A stretch of DNA of 64,000 nt, from NCBI GenBank assembly GCA_903970475.1, contig CAJCIQ010000129.1, positions 1-64,000 of the forward strand, written 5' to 3'. A program made the position numbers and the translations under genes. This stretch comes from Beijerinckiaceae bacterium (GTDB lineage: Bacteria > Bacteroidota > Bacteroidia > Chitinophagales > Chitinophagaceae). Shown here in pieces: positions 1-7,197 of this stretch. Position 1 is the stretch's first letter, and each line of letters begins with the position of its first letter. The notes below the pieces were generated by a model. It saw only the letters and a list, made by a program, of their open reading frames with translations. It did not search any database and was not told where the DNA came from.

Positions 1-2
1 GA

Positions 3-392
3 GACCAAAGCCTTTCCCCGGTAAGGGGGCAAATTGCGGTGGTTGATGCCCCTGGAGTGGACGCCATTTATGTGGATTCAGAAAGTCCAACCTATTTGGT
101 ACCAAGGGCTGATGGTTGTGTCGTAGGTGGGACTTATGAAAAGGAAGCCTGGGAAGAAACGACGGATGCCCAAACCATTGCTGCCATTTTGGAAAAAGCA
201 CCCCGGTTACTGGATGGAGATTACAGCCGTGTAATCCGAACTTATGCCGGACTCAGACCTTATAGACCTACCGTTAGATTGGAACTAGATTCCCATAAAC
301 CAAGGTTGATTCATAATTATGGTCATGGCGGAGCGGGATTTACCCTTTCCTGGGGTACTGCCTTGTCGGTGGCCCAGCTTTTGCGTTCTTAA
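3..392 (+). CDS. D-amino-acid oxidase-like flavoprotein, C-terminal part (5' end outside window)
   Basis: The open frame runs in from the window edge, so only the last 129 residues are visible. They match the C-terminal half of FAD-dependent D-amino-acid oxidases, which deaminate D-amino acids oxidatively to 2-oxo acids. Visible family signatures are the strand PVRGQ near the start, the substrate-binding segment TYAGLRPYRPTVRLE, and the FAD-binding end RLIHNYGHGGAGFTLSWG. The Arg in GLRPYRP is the position that usually holds the substrate carboxylate. No signal peptide can be judged. The stop lies four bases before the next gene, so the two are very likely co-transcribed. Another member of the DAO fold family, such as a glycine oxidase, is possible, but HNYGHGG is typical of D-amino-acid oxidase. 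Confidence 0.85.
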   Translation, partial: DQSLSPVRGQIAVVDAPGVDAIYVDSESPTYLVPRADGCVVGGTYEKEAWEETTDAQTIAAILEKAPRLLDGDYSRVIRTYAGLRPYRPTVRLELDSHKPRLIHNYGHGGAGFTLSWGTALSVAQLLRS

Positions 393-396
393 TCCC

Positions 397-1233
397 ATGA
401 GCACCCTACGTATCGCCATATTAGATATGTATGAAGGCAGGCCCAATCAAGGCATGCGCTGCCTCAGGCATCTTCTTTCCTCGTTTGGAGAAAAGATGGG
501 GCTGGATATCCAAATGGTGGAATTTGAAGTAAGGTTGCGCAAAGAAGTTCCTGATAACAGCTTTGATGGCTATATATCAACGGGAGGCCCTGGTTCTCCA
601 CTGGAAAGCCAGGGAAGCGACTGGGAAGCAGCCTATTGGGATTGGCTGTCCAGGATGGAAGCATGGAATGCCAATTCAGCTAACAGAAGAAAGAAATTCA
701 TTTTTTTCATTTGCCATTCTTTCCAGTTGCTTTGCAGACACTATGCCCTGGCGGACGTTTGCCCAAGGAAATCCACAGCCTTTGGTGTATTTCCGGTGCA
801 CTTGCTAGAGCCGGGAAAATCAGAGCCTATCTTTACCAGCCTTTCAGATCCGTTTTATGCAGTTGACAGCAGGGATTTCCAGGTGATTCAACCCAAAACA
901 GATGTCTTGGAAAAGAGAGGAGCCTACCTTTTATGCATTGAAAAGGAAAGGCCTCATGTGCCCTATGAAAGGGCTATCATGGGCATACGATTTTCTCCCT
1001 GGTGGATTGGAACGCAATTTCATCCGGAAGCGGATGCCATGGGGATGCACCAATACCTGCAAATGGAAGATAAGCGCCAGGCCATCATCTCCGAGTATGG
1101 GGAGGACAAATGGAAGAGTATGACCGAACAATTGGAAGATCCGGACAAAATAATGTGGACCTACAACCATATACTCCACAATTTTTTAAAATTGATGACC
1201 GACGATTTGGCTGTTCATGAACTTTATGCCTAA
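397..1233 (+). CDS. class I glutamine amidotransferase-like protein
   Basis: This 278-residue protein has the class I glutamine amidotransferase fold, which releases ammonia from glutamine for a partner synthase. The oxyanion strand is STGGPGSP near residue 61, the nucleophile elbow is FICHSFQLL with Cys106, and the His/Glu pair is FHPEAD at His209 and Glu211, so the triad looks complete. No synthase domain is fused, so the protein stands alone. The ATG at 397 is preferred over an in-frame ATG at 319 because it follows the oxidase stop by four bases and starts the conserved first strand (LRIAILD). The partner is unknown. An ATP-grasp-like protein two genes downstream is an obvious candidate, but that is inference. 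Confidence 0.8.
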   Translation: MSTLRIAILDMYEGRPNQGMRCLRHLLSSFGEKMGLDIQMVEFEVRLRKEVPDNSFDGYISTGGPGSPLESQGSDWEAAYWDWLSRMEAWNANSANRRKKFIFFICHSFQLLCRHYALADVCPRKSTAFGVFPVHLLEPGKSEPIFTSLSDPFYAVDSRDFQVIQPKTDVLEKRGAYLLCIEKERPHVPYERAIMGIRFSPWWIGTQFHPEADAMGMHQYLQMEDKRQAIISEYGEDKWKSMTEQLEDPDKIMWTYNHILHNFLKLMTDDLAVHELYA

Positions 1234-1266
1234 ATTGATCATTCAATCATTAATCACATCCATCTT

Positions 1267-1779
1267 ATGCCCCTTATCATCCAAAAGAAAAGCCTGCTGA
1301 CGGTAGGAGTGATAGTAGCCACCGCTTCTATCATAACTGCTTTTACCTCCAGGGACAACCAGCAACCGCCTCAACACAAGCACAATTTTAAGGTGCTCCC
1401 CCAGGATATCAGCAGGGATAGCCTGGACATGATCATGGATCATTTCAAGGCGGCGTTGGGTGTCAAATGCGGATATTGTCATGCCCAAAGCACAACAAAT
1501 CCGGGACACCTGGACTTCTCCAGTGACGATAAGCCAGAAAAAGAAATTGCACGTAAGATGATGGTGATGACCAATGACATCAACCAGAAGTATATGCGCT
1601 TCAACGAAGATTCTACCAATCAGACCGAAGCCGTATCCTGTATTACCTGCCATAGAGGTGATGCTCATCCTGAGGCTAAGTATCCAGCAGACGACCATCA
1701 CCAGGGACCTCCTCCCGGTGGCGCTCCCCAAGGACCTCCTCCAGGCGGCAACCCCCCTCCAGGAGGGAATGGTAAATGA
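1267..1779 (+). CDS. diheme c-type cytochrome, reaction-centre-cytochrome-like
   Basis: This 170-residue exported protein has an N-terminal hydrophobic segment at about residues 9-26 that acts as signal or anchor. Two heme c sites, CGYCH at 68-72 and CITCH at 125-129, show that it carries two covalent hemes and works outside the cytoplasm. The stretch NFKVLPQDIS followed by a helix with Met before the first CxxCH resembles the photosynthetic reaction-centre cytochrome family (PF02276), whose short relatives are common in non-photosynthetic Bacteroidota. The last 25 residues are a low-complexity Gly-Pro tail with repeats of GPPPGG. Its ATGA stop/start overlap with the next gene suggests translational coupling. 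The electron donor and acceptor are not evident. Confidence 0.85.
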   Translation: MPLIIQKKSLLTVGVIVATASIITAFTSRDNQQPPQHKHNFKVLPQDISRDSLDMIMDHFKAALGVKCGYCHAQSTTNPGHLDFSSDDKPEKEIARKMMVMTNDINQKYMRFNEDSTNQTEAVSCITCHRGDAHPEAKYPADDHHQGPPPGGAPQGPPPGGNPPPGGNGK

Positions 1780-2978
1780 TTGCTTCCGTAAGGAATACGT
1801 ACAACAGCCTTTTTTCAGAGGATAAATACCGGGCCTTTCTACAGGCACTGGATAGGCCCCATCCGGGTGTAATCGAGTTCAGGGTAGCAGAAACCCCGGT
1901 ATTTGTCCCTCAAACACTCCTCCGCCAAATGGAGGAAACTTGTTCTTACCTGCTGGAGTTGATTGAAGATTCCCGTTTTAAGGAAATCACAGAAAGGGCC
2001 ATTCCGGCAAACTATAGGGTACCATCAGAAAATGACCACCCTCATTTCCTATGCTTTGACTTTGCCGTAAGCATGGATGAGCATGGACAACTTCAACCCC
2101 AACTCATAGAACTTCAGGGTTTCCCTTCCTTATTTGCCCTCCAGGTATGGATGCCGGAATGTTACCAGTTCGAATTACCCGTCCCCATTCACTTTTCCTA
2201 CCTATTGGATGGACATACCCAAGAAAGTTACCTGGATCTTTTGAAAGACATCCTCATTGGCCCTTGCCCCAAAGAAGAAGTCATTCTTTTAGAGATAAAG
2301 CCACATGAACAAAAAACCCGGATAGACTTTTACCTGACACAGGATTACCTGGGCATACGGCCCGTATGCATCACCGAAGTATTTGCCGAAGGCAACAGAT
2401 TATACTACATGCGGGATGGCATTAAAACCAGGGTGCAAAGGATTTATAACCGGATGATATTTGATGAGCTACAGGCCAGACAAGTTGAATTAGGTCCCAT
2501 TATTGATCTGACCAGGGACTGGGAGGTTACCTGGATTACGCATCCCAACTGGTTTTACCGGATCAGCAAATTCCTGCTACCCTTATACCATCATCCCCAT
2601 GTTCCCAAATCTTACTATGTCAGTGAGCTCAAACAATTGCCGCCTGACCTGGATCAGTACGTACTAAAACCATTGTTTTCCTTCGCCGGACAAGGTGTAA
2701 TCATAGACGTTACCCCTTCGGATCTGGATGCCATACCCGATCCTGAAAATTGGATACTGCAACGGAAAGTTCCCTATGCAGACATCATCCAAACCCCGGA
2801 TGGGCCCGCCAAGTGTGAGATCAGGTTGATGTATTTCTGGAAAGAGGGAGACCCCAAAGCCAAACCTGCCAACAACCTGGCACGCCTTAGTAAGGGCAAG
2901 ATGATTGGCACCAGGTATAATCAGGATAAAACATGGGTAGGAGGAAGCGCCTGCTTCTTTGAGCCCGGCCGCCGCTAA
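1776..2978 (+). CDS. uncharacterised ATP-grasp-like protein
   Basis: I do not know a function for this 400-residue cytoplasmic protein. Its last third has features expected of an ATP-grasp nucleotide site: a Lys strand and small-residue loop (YVLKPLFSFAGQGV), a hinge strand (WILQRKVPYA), an acidic/basic pair (CEIRLMYFW), and a late metal-ligand Asn followed by KGKMIGTRYN. ATP-grasp enzymes join a carboxylate to an amine or thiol through an acyl phosphate. The N-terminal part holds the segment PQLIELQGFPSLFALQ, which looks conserved but matches nothing I can name. The start overlaps the cytochrome stop by four bases. The substrate cannot be inferred. The ATP-grasp assignment rests on motif reading alone. 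Confidence 0.6.
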   Translation: MIASVRNTYNSLFSEDKYRAFLQALDRPHPGVIEFRVAETPVFVPQTLLRQMEETCSYLLELIEDSRFKEITERAIPANYRVPSENDHPHFLCFDFAVSMDEHGQLQPQLIELQGFPSLFALQVWMPECYQFELPVPIHFSYLLDGHTQESYLDLLKDILIGPCPKEEVILLEIKPHEQKTRIDFYLTQDYLGIRPVCITEVFAEGNRLYYMRDGIKTRVQRIYNRMIFDELQARQVELGPIIDLTRDWEVTWITHPNWFYRISKFLLPLYHHPHVPKSYYVSELKQLPPDLDQYVLKPLFSFAGQGVIIDVTPSDLDAIPDPENWILQRKVPYADIIQTPDGPAKCEIRLMYFWKEGDPKAKPANNLARLSKGKMIGTRYNQDKTWVGGSACFFEPGRR

Positions 2979-2982
2979 GCCC

Positions 2983-3012
2983 CGGCCGCCAGTAAACTTC
3001 GGGCTGCGGCCG
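2983..3012. terminator. GC-rich inverted repeat between convergent genes
   Basis: CGGCCGC at 2983-2989 is repeated inverted as GCGGCCG at 3006-3012, with a 16-base loop, in the 34 bases between two convergent stops. It could end transcription from either side, but there is no clear U tract. Confidence 0.4.
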
Positions 3013-4344
3013 TTAGTGAAACAAAACCATAAACGTATGGATTCCTTCCGAATACAGGTATCGTATATGCATGCCAGACAATTCAACAATTTCCTTGGCT
3101 ATAGTAAGCCCCAGCCCTACCCCTTCAGAAGGGAACTGCTTTTGGAACCTTTGAAATAAACGGTCATTGTCCAGGGGGGCTTCCTGCCCCGAATTACTTA
3201 CCCTTAGGGAGCCGGGTGTAAGCACAATACGGATTTCTCCACCTTTGACATTATGCCTTACGGCATTGCTGAGTAAATTATTGATCAGGCTTTCGGCCAG
3301 GTAAGGATGCATATCGACCCTAACCTCTTCCAATACCAGTGAAACACTAAGGTCAAACTGTGCGATCCATTCTTGGAATAGGTCGATTTTCTCTTCTATC
3401 AATACGCTCAGGTCCAGCGATTCTTTTTCCAGGAACTGGCGGTTTTCAATTCTGGCCAGTAAAAGCAATGACTGGTTAAGCCTGCTGAGTCTGCCGACCG
3501 CAACAAGGAGCTGATTCATTTGTTCCAGCGTAACCTGGTCCAGTCCTGGATGTTGCATCATCAGGTCCAGTTTAGATTTGATCACCGCCAAGGGGGTTTG
3601 CATTTCATGGGCGGCGTGGTCTGTAAACTGCTGTAGCGCCAGGTAATCGCTTTGCATTTTCGCCGTCATGTCTTGTACGGACCGGTTCAACAGGGCAAAT
3701 TCTTCTATTCGGGAAGCTTGAAGGTTATCCGAAGGAGGGTCTGCCAAGCTGAATTTTTTTAGGTAAGCCAGGGTATGATAAAAAGGTTGCCAGATCCTGC
3801 GCAGCAAAAACCTGTTTCCCAGGTATAGTCCCAGGATCAGAATACCCAAGGATCCCACGGTGACCCATAAGATCAACCATAATAAATCCTCTGTTTCTTC
3901 CAATGATTTTGAAATACTGATATTATACCACTGCCCTTTTACCCTAACAGAAAACCTCAACCGCCTGATGACTTCTTCCCCCCTTCCGTGTTCTCTCCTA
4001 CCCGTTGCATTTTCAAAAATCCTTGCATCATGATCTTCATGTTCCGGATGACGTCCATACCCCCTCCCCGCACCATGTGCCTGTTCGGTATCCGTCTTTT
4101 CCTCAACAATGGGGGCCTGGACAGGAGCCCAATTCAACTCCTGATCCCTTACGTGAGAAGGCGCAGGCAGGGAATCATGCAACTGAACAAAATCAAGTAA
4201 CTCCTGACGTTCGATCTTAAGGTCATTGTCTACCTGGTGAATCAGGACGTATCGTATAGTGAGGTAATAGGCAAGGCAGCCCATAGCCAGCAGCAGGCAG
4301 AGCAAAATAATGTAGAAGCGTTGGTAGGTATTGGCTAAAGTCAT
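3013..4344 (-). CDS. sensor histidine kinase with a His-rich periplasmic loop
   Basis: This 443-residue membrane kinase pairs with the response regulator whose stop it overlaps (ATGA). Transmembrane helices lie at about 11-29 and 153-176. The loop between them would be periplasmic and holds a cluster rich in His, Asp, Glu and Arg at about 88-120, with His at 90, 99, 102, 105 and 119. The dimerisation/phosphoacceptor helix carries AAHEMQTPL with His246. The ATPase domain has an N box (NNLLSNAVRHN, 355-365) and a G box (GVGLGL, 408-413). A start 15 bases upstream (4359) is possible; 4344 gives the usual four-base overlap. The His-rich loop suggests sensing of a metal cation, which is inference supported by the metal-related genes upstream. 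Confidence 0.88.
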   Translation of the reverse strand: MTLANTYQRFYIILLCLLLAMGCLAYYLTIRYVLIHQVDNDLKIERQELLDFVQLHDSLPAPSHVRDQELNWAPVQAPIVEEKTDTEQAHGAGRGYGRHPEHEDHDARIFENATGRREHGRGEEVIRRLRFSVRVKGQWYNISISKSLEETEDLLWLILWVTVGSLGILILGLYLGNRFLLRRIWQPFYHTLAYLKKFSLADPPSDNLQASRIEEFALLNRSVQDMTAKMQSDYLALQQFTDHAAHEMQTPLAVIKSKLDLMMQHPGLDQVTLEQMNQLLVAVGRLSRLNQSLLLLARIENRQFLEKESLDLSVLIEEKIDLFQEWIAQFDLSVSLVLEEVRVDMHPYLAESLINNLLSNAVRHNVKGGEIRIVLTPGSLRVSNSGQEAPLDNDRLFQRFQKQFPSEGVGLGLTIAKEIVELSGMHIRYLYSEGIHTFMVLFH

Positions 4345-5021
4345 GGTTGATCCGTCCATTTATATCCTACGCCATAAATCGATTGCAGATAATCCGTGGA
4401 GCCTGCATCTTCCAGCTTTTTGCGAAGATTCTTGATATGGGTATAAATAAAATCATAGTTGTCCACCAGATCCATATCGTCTCCCCATAGGTGTTCTGCC
4501 AGGGCGCTTTTGGGGATAACCTTATGGCGGTTGGAAACCAGGTATAGCAGCAGGGCATATTCCTTTTTTGTAAGTCCCAAAGGTTTTCCGTGCACCGTAA
4601 CCGTCCTACCCTCCGTATCAATGTGAATTTCGTGATACTCTAAAAAAGACTGTCCCCCATATTGTTTCCTTCGTATGATGGCGGCTATCCTTGCACCCAA
4701 CTCAGGTAAATGAAAAGGTTTAGCCAGGTAATCATCTGCTCCCATCTTAAGACCGGTAATCTTGTCTTCCAACCTGTTTTTCGCAGAAATAATCAATACC
4801 CCGTCCGTTTTTCGATTGACCTTGAGCTCCTTTAACAAAGACAATCCATCCCCCCCTGGGAGCATGATGTCCAGCAGGATACAATCGTATTGATAGACTT
4901 CCATCTTATCCAGGGCCTCCTTATAAGTCCTGGCCGCTTCACAGGTATAATCCTCTAAGGAGAGGTACTTTACCATGCTCTCCAGCAATTCGGGTTCATC
5001 TTCCACTATGAGCAGCTTCAT
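4341..5021 (-). CDS. OmpR/PhoB-type response regulator
   Basis: This 226-residue regulator has a receiver domain with acidic pocket Glu7/Asp8, phosphoacceptor Asp51 in CILLDIMLPGGDG and Lys101 in YLAKPF. A winged-helix DNA-binding domain follows, with GLTKKEYALLLYLVSN and IYTHIKNLRKKL as recognisable segments. The ATG at 5021 starts the first receiver strand; an upstream in-frame start at 5069 would add 16 residues that do not look conserved. The gene overlaps the kinase gene, so the pair is one transcription unit. On the strand being read, TTATTTTG ends five bases before the ATG, a one-mismatch fit to the TAnnTTTG -7 box. Targets are unknown; the metal-related run upstream is the natural guess. 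Confidence 0.92.
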   Translation of the reverse strand: MKLLIVEDEPELLESMVKYLSLEDYTCEAARTYKEALDKMEVYQYDCILLDIMLPGGDGLSLLKELKVNRKTDGVLIISAKNRLEDKITGLKMGADDYLAKPFHLPELGARIAAIIRRKQYGGQSFLEYHEIHIDTEGRTVTVHGKPLGLTKKEYALLLYLVSNRHKVIPKSALAEHLWGDDMDLVDNYDFIYTHIKNLRKKLEDAGSTDYLQSIYGVGYKWTDQP

Positions 5022-5107
5022 GGGGGCAAAATAAACCTTAAATCTGTACAAATGCTGAAGACGGCCCACCTAGCCCTGGGTTCCCCAACCGGTCCCCCTT
5101 AAACCGT

Positions 5108-5159
5108 GTCAGGGCTCCACAACCCGGCTGTGAAAAACCAGCCGGTTGTCGACCCTGAC
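5108..5159. repeat. long imperfect inverted repeat (hairpin 1)
   Basis: The arm at 5108-5130 begins GTCAGGG and ends GGCTG. It pairs with 5139-5159 across an eight-base loop, with one bulge and two mismatches. It lies between the response regulator gene and the barrel gene, both on the minus strand. It has no U tract, so a simple intrinsic terminator is not assured. Confidence 0.6.
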
Positions 5160-5198
5160 CCGGCTTGGATATAGCTGGCAGTTTTGATAATGAGAGAG

Positions 5199-5256
5199 GG
5201 GGGTAGGAGCGCTAAATGTGCAGTTTTTTTCCTGCGCATTTAGTGCTCCTACCCCC
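5199..5256. repeat. 25-bp inverted repeat (hairpin 2) downstream of a minus-strand gene
   Basis: Arms of 25 bases (5199-5223 and 5232-5256) begin with GGGGGTAGGAGC and enclose the loop TTTTTTTC. The two differences between the arms would be G-U pairs in a plus-strand RNA but C-A mismatches in a minus-strand RNA. It sits 20 bases beyond the stop of the 5277 barrel gene and may act as that gene's terminator. A separate small RNA cannot be excluded. Confidence 0.65.
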
Positions 5257-5276
5257 AAAAAAGCTTGCAAAAAACC

Positions 5277-6119
5277 CTACCTATAAGCATTCAAAAAATT
5301 ATACTCCAACCGCAGAAAAACCTGATGCGTACTCCACCGATCCATATTCCCCGTGAGCTGAGCACGGTAACCCAGATCCAGCCTGGAGATGGAGTTAAAA
5401 ATGAACTGGATGGCTGGAGCCACATCCACAAAAGCCACAGACTTATCCAGCGCAGTAGAAGCCAACCATTCACACATCAGGTTGATATTGGTCTGATGGT
5501 AGGACCTATAATGCTTAGGCAGCAAGAGCCAACCAGCGGAAGCCGTGTAGTTCAGCGCCTCATTGGACTGTCCGGGTAAGCCATGCACAGTCTGCCCCTG
5601 ATCCCACCGCTGTGTATAAGCCAGGGAACCTGATAGGGCAAGCTTGTGCAGGAGCTGCGTTCCTACCAAACCTGCCAGGTATCCGGAGTTGGACCCGTTC
5701 AAGTCTATTTCATCAGACCGCTCAGAAGCGCCCTCTCCTGCAAGGTTAGGAGGCTGGTTCACCAAGGCCGCCTTAGCAAACGCCGCCAGCCGGAAATGCC
5801 GATGGATCCCATCACCGGCATAGAACCGGTATTTCGCATATATACTCCCACCTTCGGCCTGAAAGCTGGATGGATACATATTGGAAAAGTAACCAGCCAC
5901 ATGAACCATCAGCTTACGGGAAGCACCCACCATGATTTCCGGTTCCAGCCGATAGGAATAAGATCCATCTTCCATGTGGTAAAGGGTGTTATTAACCCTA
6001 AGCCCAATACTGTGGATTGCCATATTAGAAGCGGGCTCTGTGAACACAAATAACTCCTGGGCCCTTACCCCAGAAAAAGCCAATAGCCCTAAAAGGAGTA
6101 CACCTATTTTATAAATCAT
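5277..6119 (-). CDS. outer-membrane beta-barrel protein, uncharacterised
   Basis: This 280-residue protein starts with a clear signal peptide (residues 1-20, ending GVRAQ). Alternating polar and hydrophobic strands follow with many aromatic residues, ending LRLEYNFLNAYR as barrel proteins do. Similar proteins in Bacteroidota are annotated only as putative transporters. The start lies ten bases after the stop of the metal-binding lipoprotein gene, so they share a transcript. It is the last gene before two hairpins. Context suggests an envelope role in metal handling, such as efflux or uptake across the outer membrane, but nothing in the protein itself shows a metal site. Confidence 0.7.
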   Translation of the reverse strand: MIYKIGVLLLGLLAFSGVRAQELFVFTEPASNMAIHSIGLRVNNTLYHMEDGSYSYRLEPEIMVGASRKLMVHVAGYFSNMYPSSFQAEGGSIYAKYRFYAGDGIHRHFRLAAFAKAALVNQPPNLAGEGASERSDEIDLNGSNSGYLAGLVGTQLLHKLALSGSLAYTQRWDQGQTVHGLPGQSNEALNYTASAGWLLLPKHYRSYHQTNINLMCEWLASTALDKSVAFVDVAPAIQFIFNSISRLDLGYRAQLTGNMDRWSTHQVFLRLEYNFLNAYR

Positions 6120-6129
6120 AGGTTCACTT

Positions 6130-6693
6130 TTAAAAGGTTACATGGTATTCTCTTGTACCCTCGGCTACCTGAATAGTACCCATCTGGTAGTTCATAGCTG
6201 CCTTACCTGTTTTATAGCAAGGCAGTTGGATAATGGTACTGTACTTTTTGTATTCGGCGTCCGGGAGGAATCCTTTATCGATAATCCTCAAGGACACTTG
6301 ACCAGTCAAGGTTTTAGTAGGTACATGGACAAAATGTAAGAAGATCCCATCCATAAGCATATGGTCGTTATTGTGAACACCTACCCCATTGAGGTTAAGA
6401 AACAACGTCAAGGTATCCACGGAAAAACCAGCACCCTTCACGGCCTTTTGGAGATCATCCAGTACAATGACACCTGAGCTTTTGAAATTGATCATAAAAG
6501 AAGAATGCTCTACGTCCGGGCTTACCTTGTCAACAAAAGGAAGTTTGGTAAGGGCTTTGAAAATGGCATTGGAACACATAGAGCAGGTCAGACCGCTGGC
6601 AACCAGGTTGGCCCTGGGTATAGTATCGCTATTCTGGGCAGCACAGCTAAACATAACTGTCACTAAGGCCAGCATTAAAAGTAATTGTTTCAC
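6130..6693 (-). CDS. heavy-metal-associated (HMA) domain lipoprotein
   Basis: From a GTG start at 6693 this 187-residue protein begins with a lipoprotein-like signal (MKQLLLMLALVTVMFSC, lipid Cys17). A ferredoxin-like HMA domain follows with GLTCSMCSNAI, the CxxC pair being Cys37 and Cys40, which in this family binds soft metals such as copper. About 90 further residues with no recognised motif follow. An ATG at 6786, one base after the preceding stop, would add 31 residues that do not look like part of a signal peptide; I prefer the GTG but the choice is open. It lies between the HYC-type gene and the barrel gene. A periplasm-facing metal chaperone is likely but not proven. Confidence 0.8.
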   Translation of the reverse strand: MKQLLLMLALVTVMFSCAAQNSDTIPRANLVASGLTCSMCSNAIFKALTKLPFVDKVSPDVEHSSFMINFKSSGVIVLDDLQKAVKGAGFSVDTLTLFLNLNGVGVHNNDHMLMDGIFLHFVHVPTKTLTGQVSLRIIDKGFLPDAEYKKYSTIIQLPCYKTGKAAMNYQMGTIQVAEGTREYHVTF

Positions 6694-6787
6694 GATGAAT
6701 GGATAAATGATATGAAAGAATAGGACACGGGAGGTCCGATCAAAAAAAACACGCAAGGGCGGCAAGCCCTGGCGGACAACTTTCATA

Positions 6788-7177
6788 TCAAACCCGGAAA
6801 TTACCGTATAGCAAGGTCAAAGAGGAAGGAATTTTGGGTGGGGGGCGTGCTACGGAAGCTTCCCTGATTTGCCCATTCCTTAAAGGCGTTTGTAGACAAG
6901 AGAAAGCCAAAGGCACCAATACAGGCATAGGTGCTTCCACAAAATAGGAGCCTGCCCTTTGATGGCCGTCGCTGACCTTAAACACCTTTACTTCCGTGCG
7001 GCAGCAATTAGCGCCGGAAGATTCATGCATGCCGCAAGCTACCATAGGAGAAACACCGGGATGCTCCCATTGAACACAAGCCAGTCTCCCCATGCAGTAA
7101 TGCACATCTATCACCGTAGTGACGGTGGACAGCAGGTACATCCACCCCAGGGCCAAAAGACTAATGCGTTTCAACAT
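6788..7177 (-). CDS. small Cys-rich exported protein (HYC/CC/PP type)
   Basis: This 129-residue protein begins with a hydrophobic signal or anchor (residues 5-22). It then shows His26-Tyr27-Cys28, a CGM motif near 48, a Cys58-Cys59 pair in NCCRTE and a late RPPPKIPS. This order matches the small Bacteroidota family that I recall NCBI naming HYC_CC_PP. Its members sit beside heavy-metal genes, and no function has been assigned as far as I know. The ATG at 7177 is preferred over an in-frame TTG at 7201 that overlaps the porin stop. It follows the porin gene by 20 bases and precedes the HMA gene. The paired cysteines and the neighbour suggest a metal- or thiol-related periplasmic role. Confidence 0.75.
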   Translation of the reverse strand: MLKRISLLALGWMYLLSTVTTVIDVHYCMGRLACVQWEHPGVSPMVACGMHESSGANCCRTEVKVFKVSDGHQRAGSYFVEAPMPVLVPLAFSCLQTPLRNGQIREASVARPPPKIPSSLTLLYGNFRV

Positions 7178-7197
7178 GAACCTAAAAGTACGACAAA

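Noticed and set aside
1243-1848. A 201-residue open frame on the minus strand
   Set aside because: It lies opposite the diheme cytochrome, whose CxxCH motifs and operon position establish the plus strand as coding.
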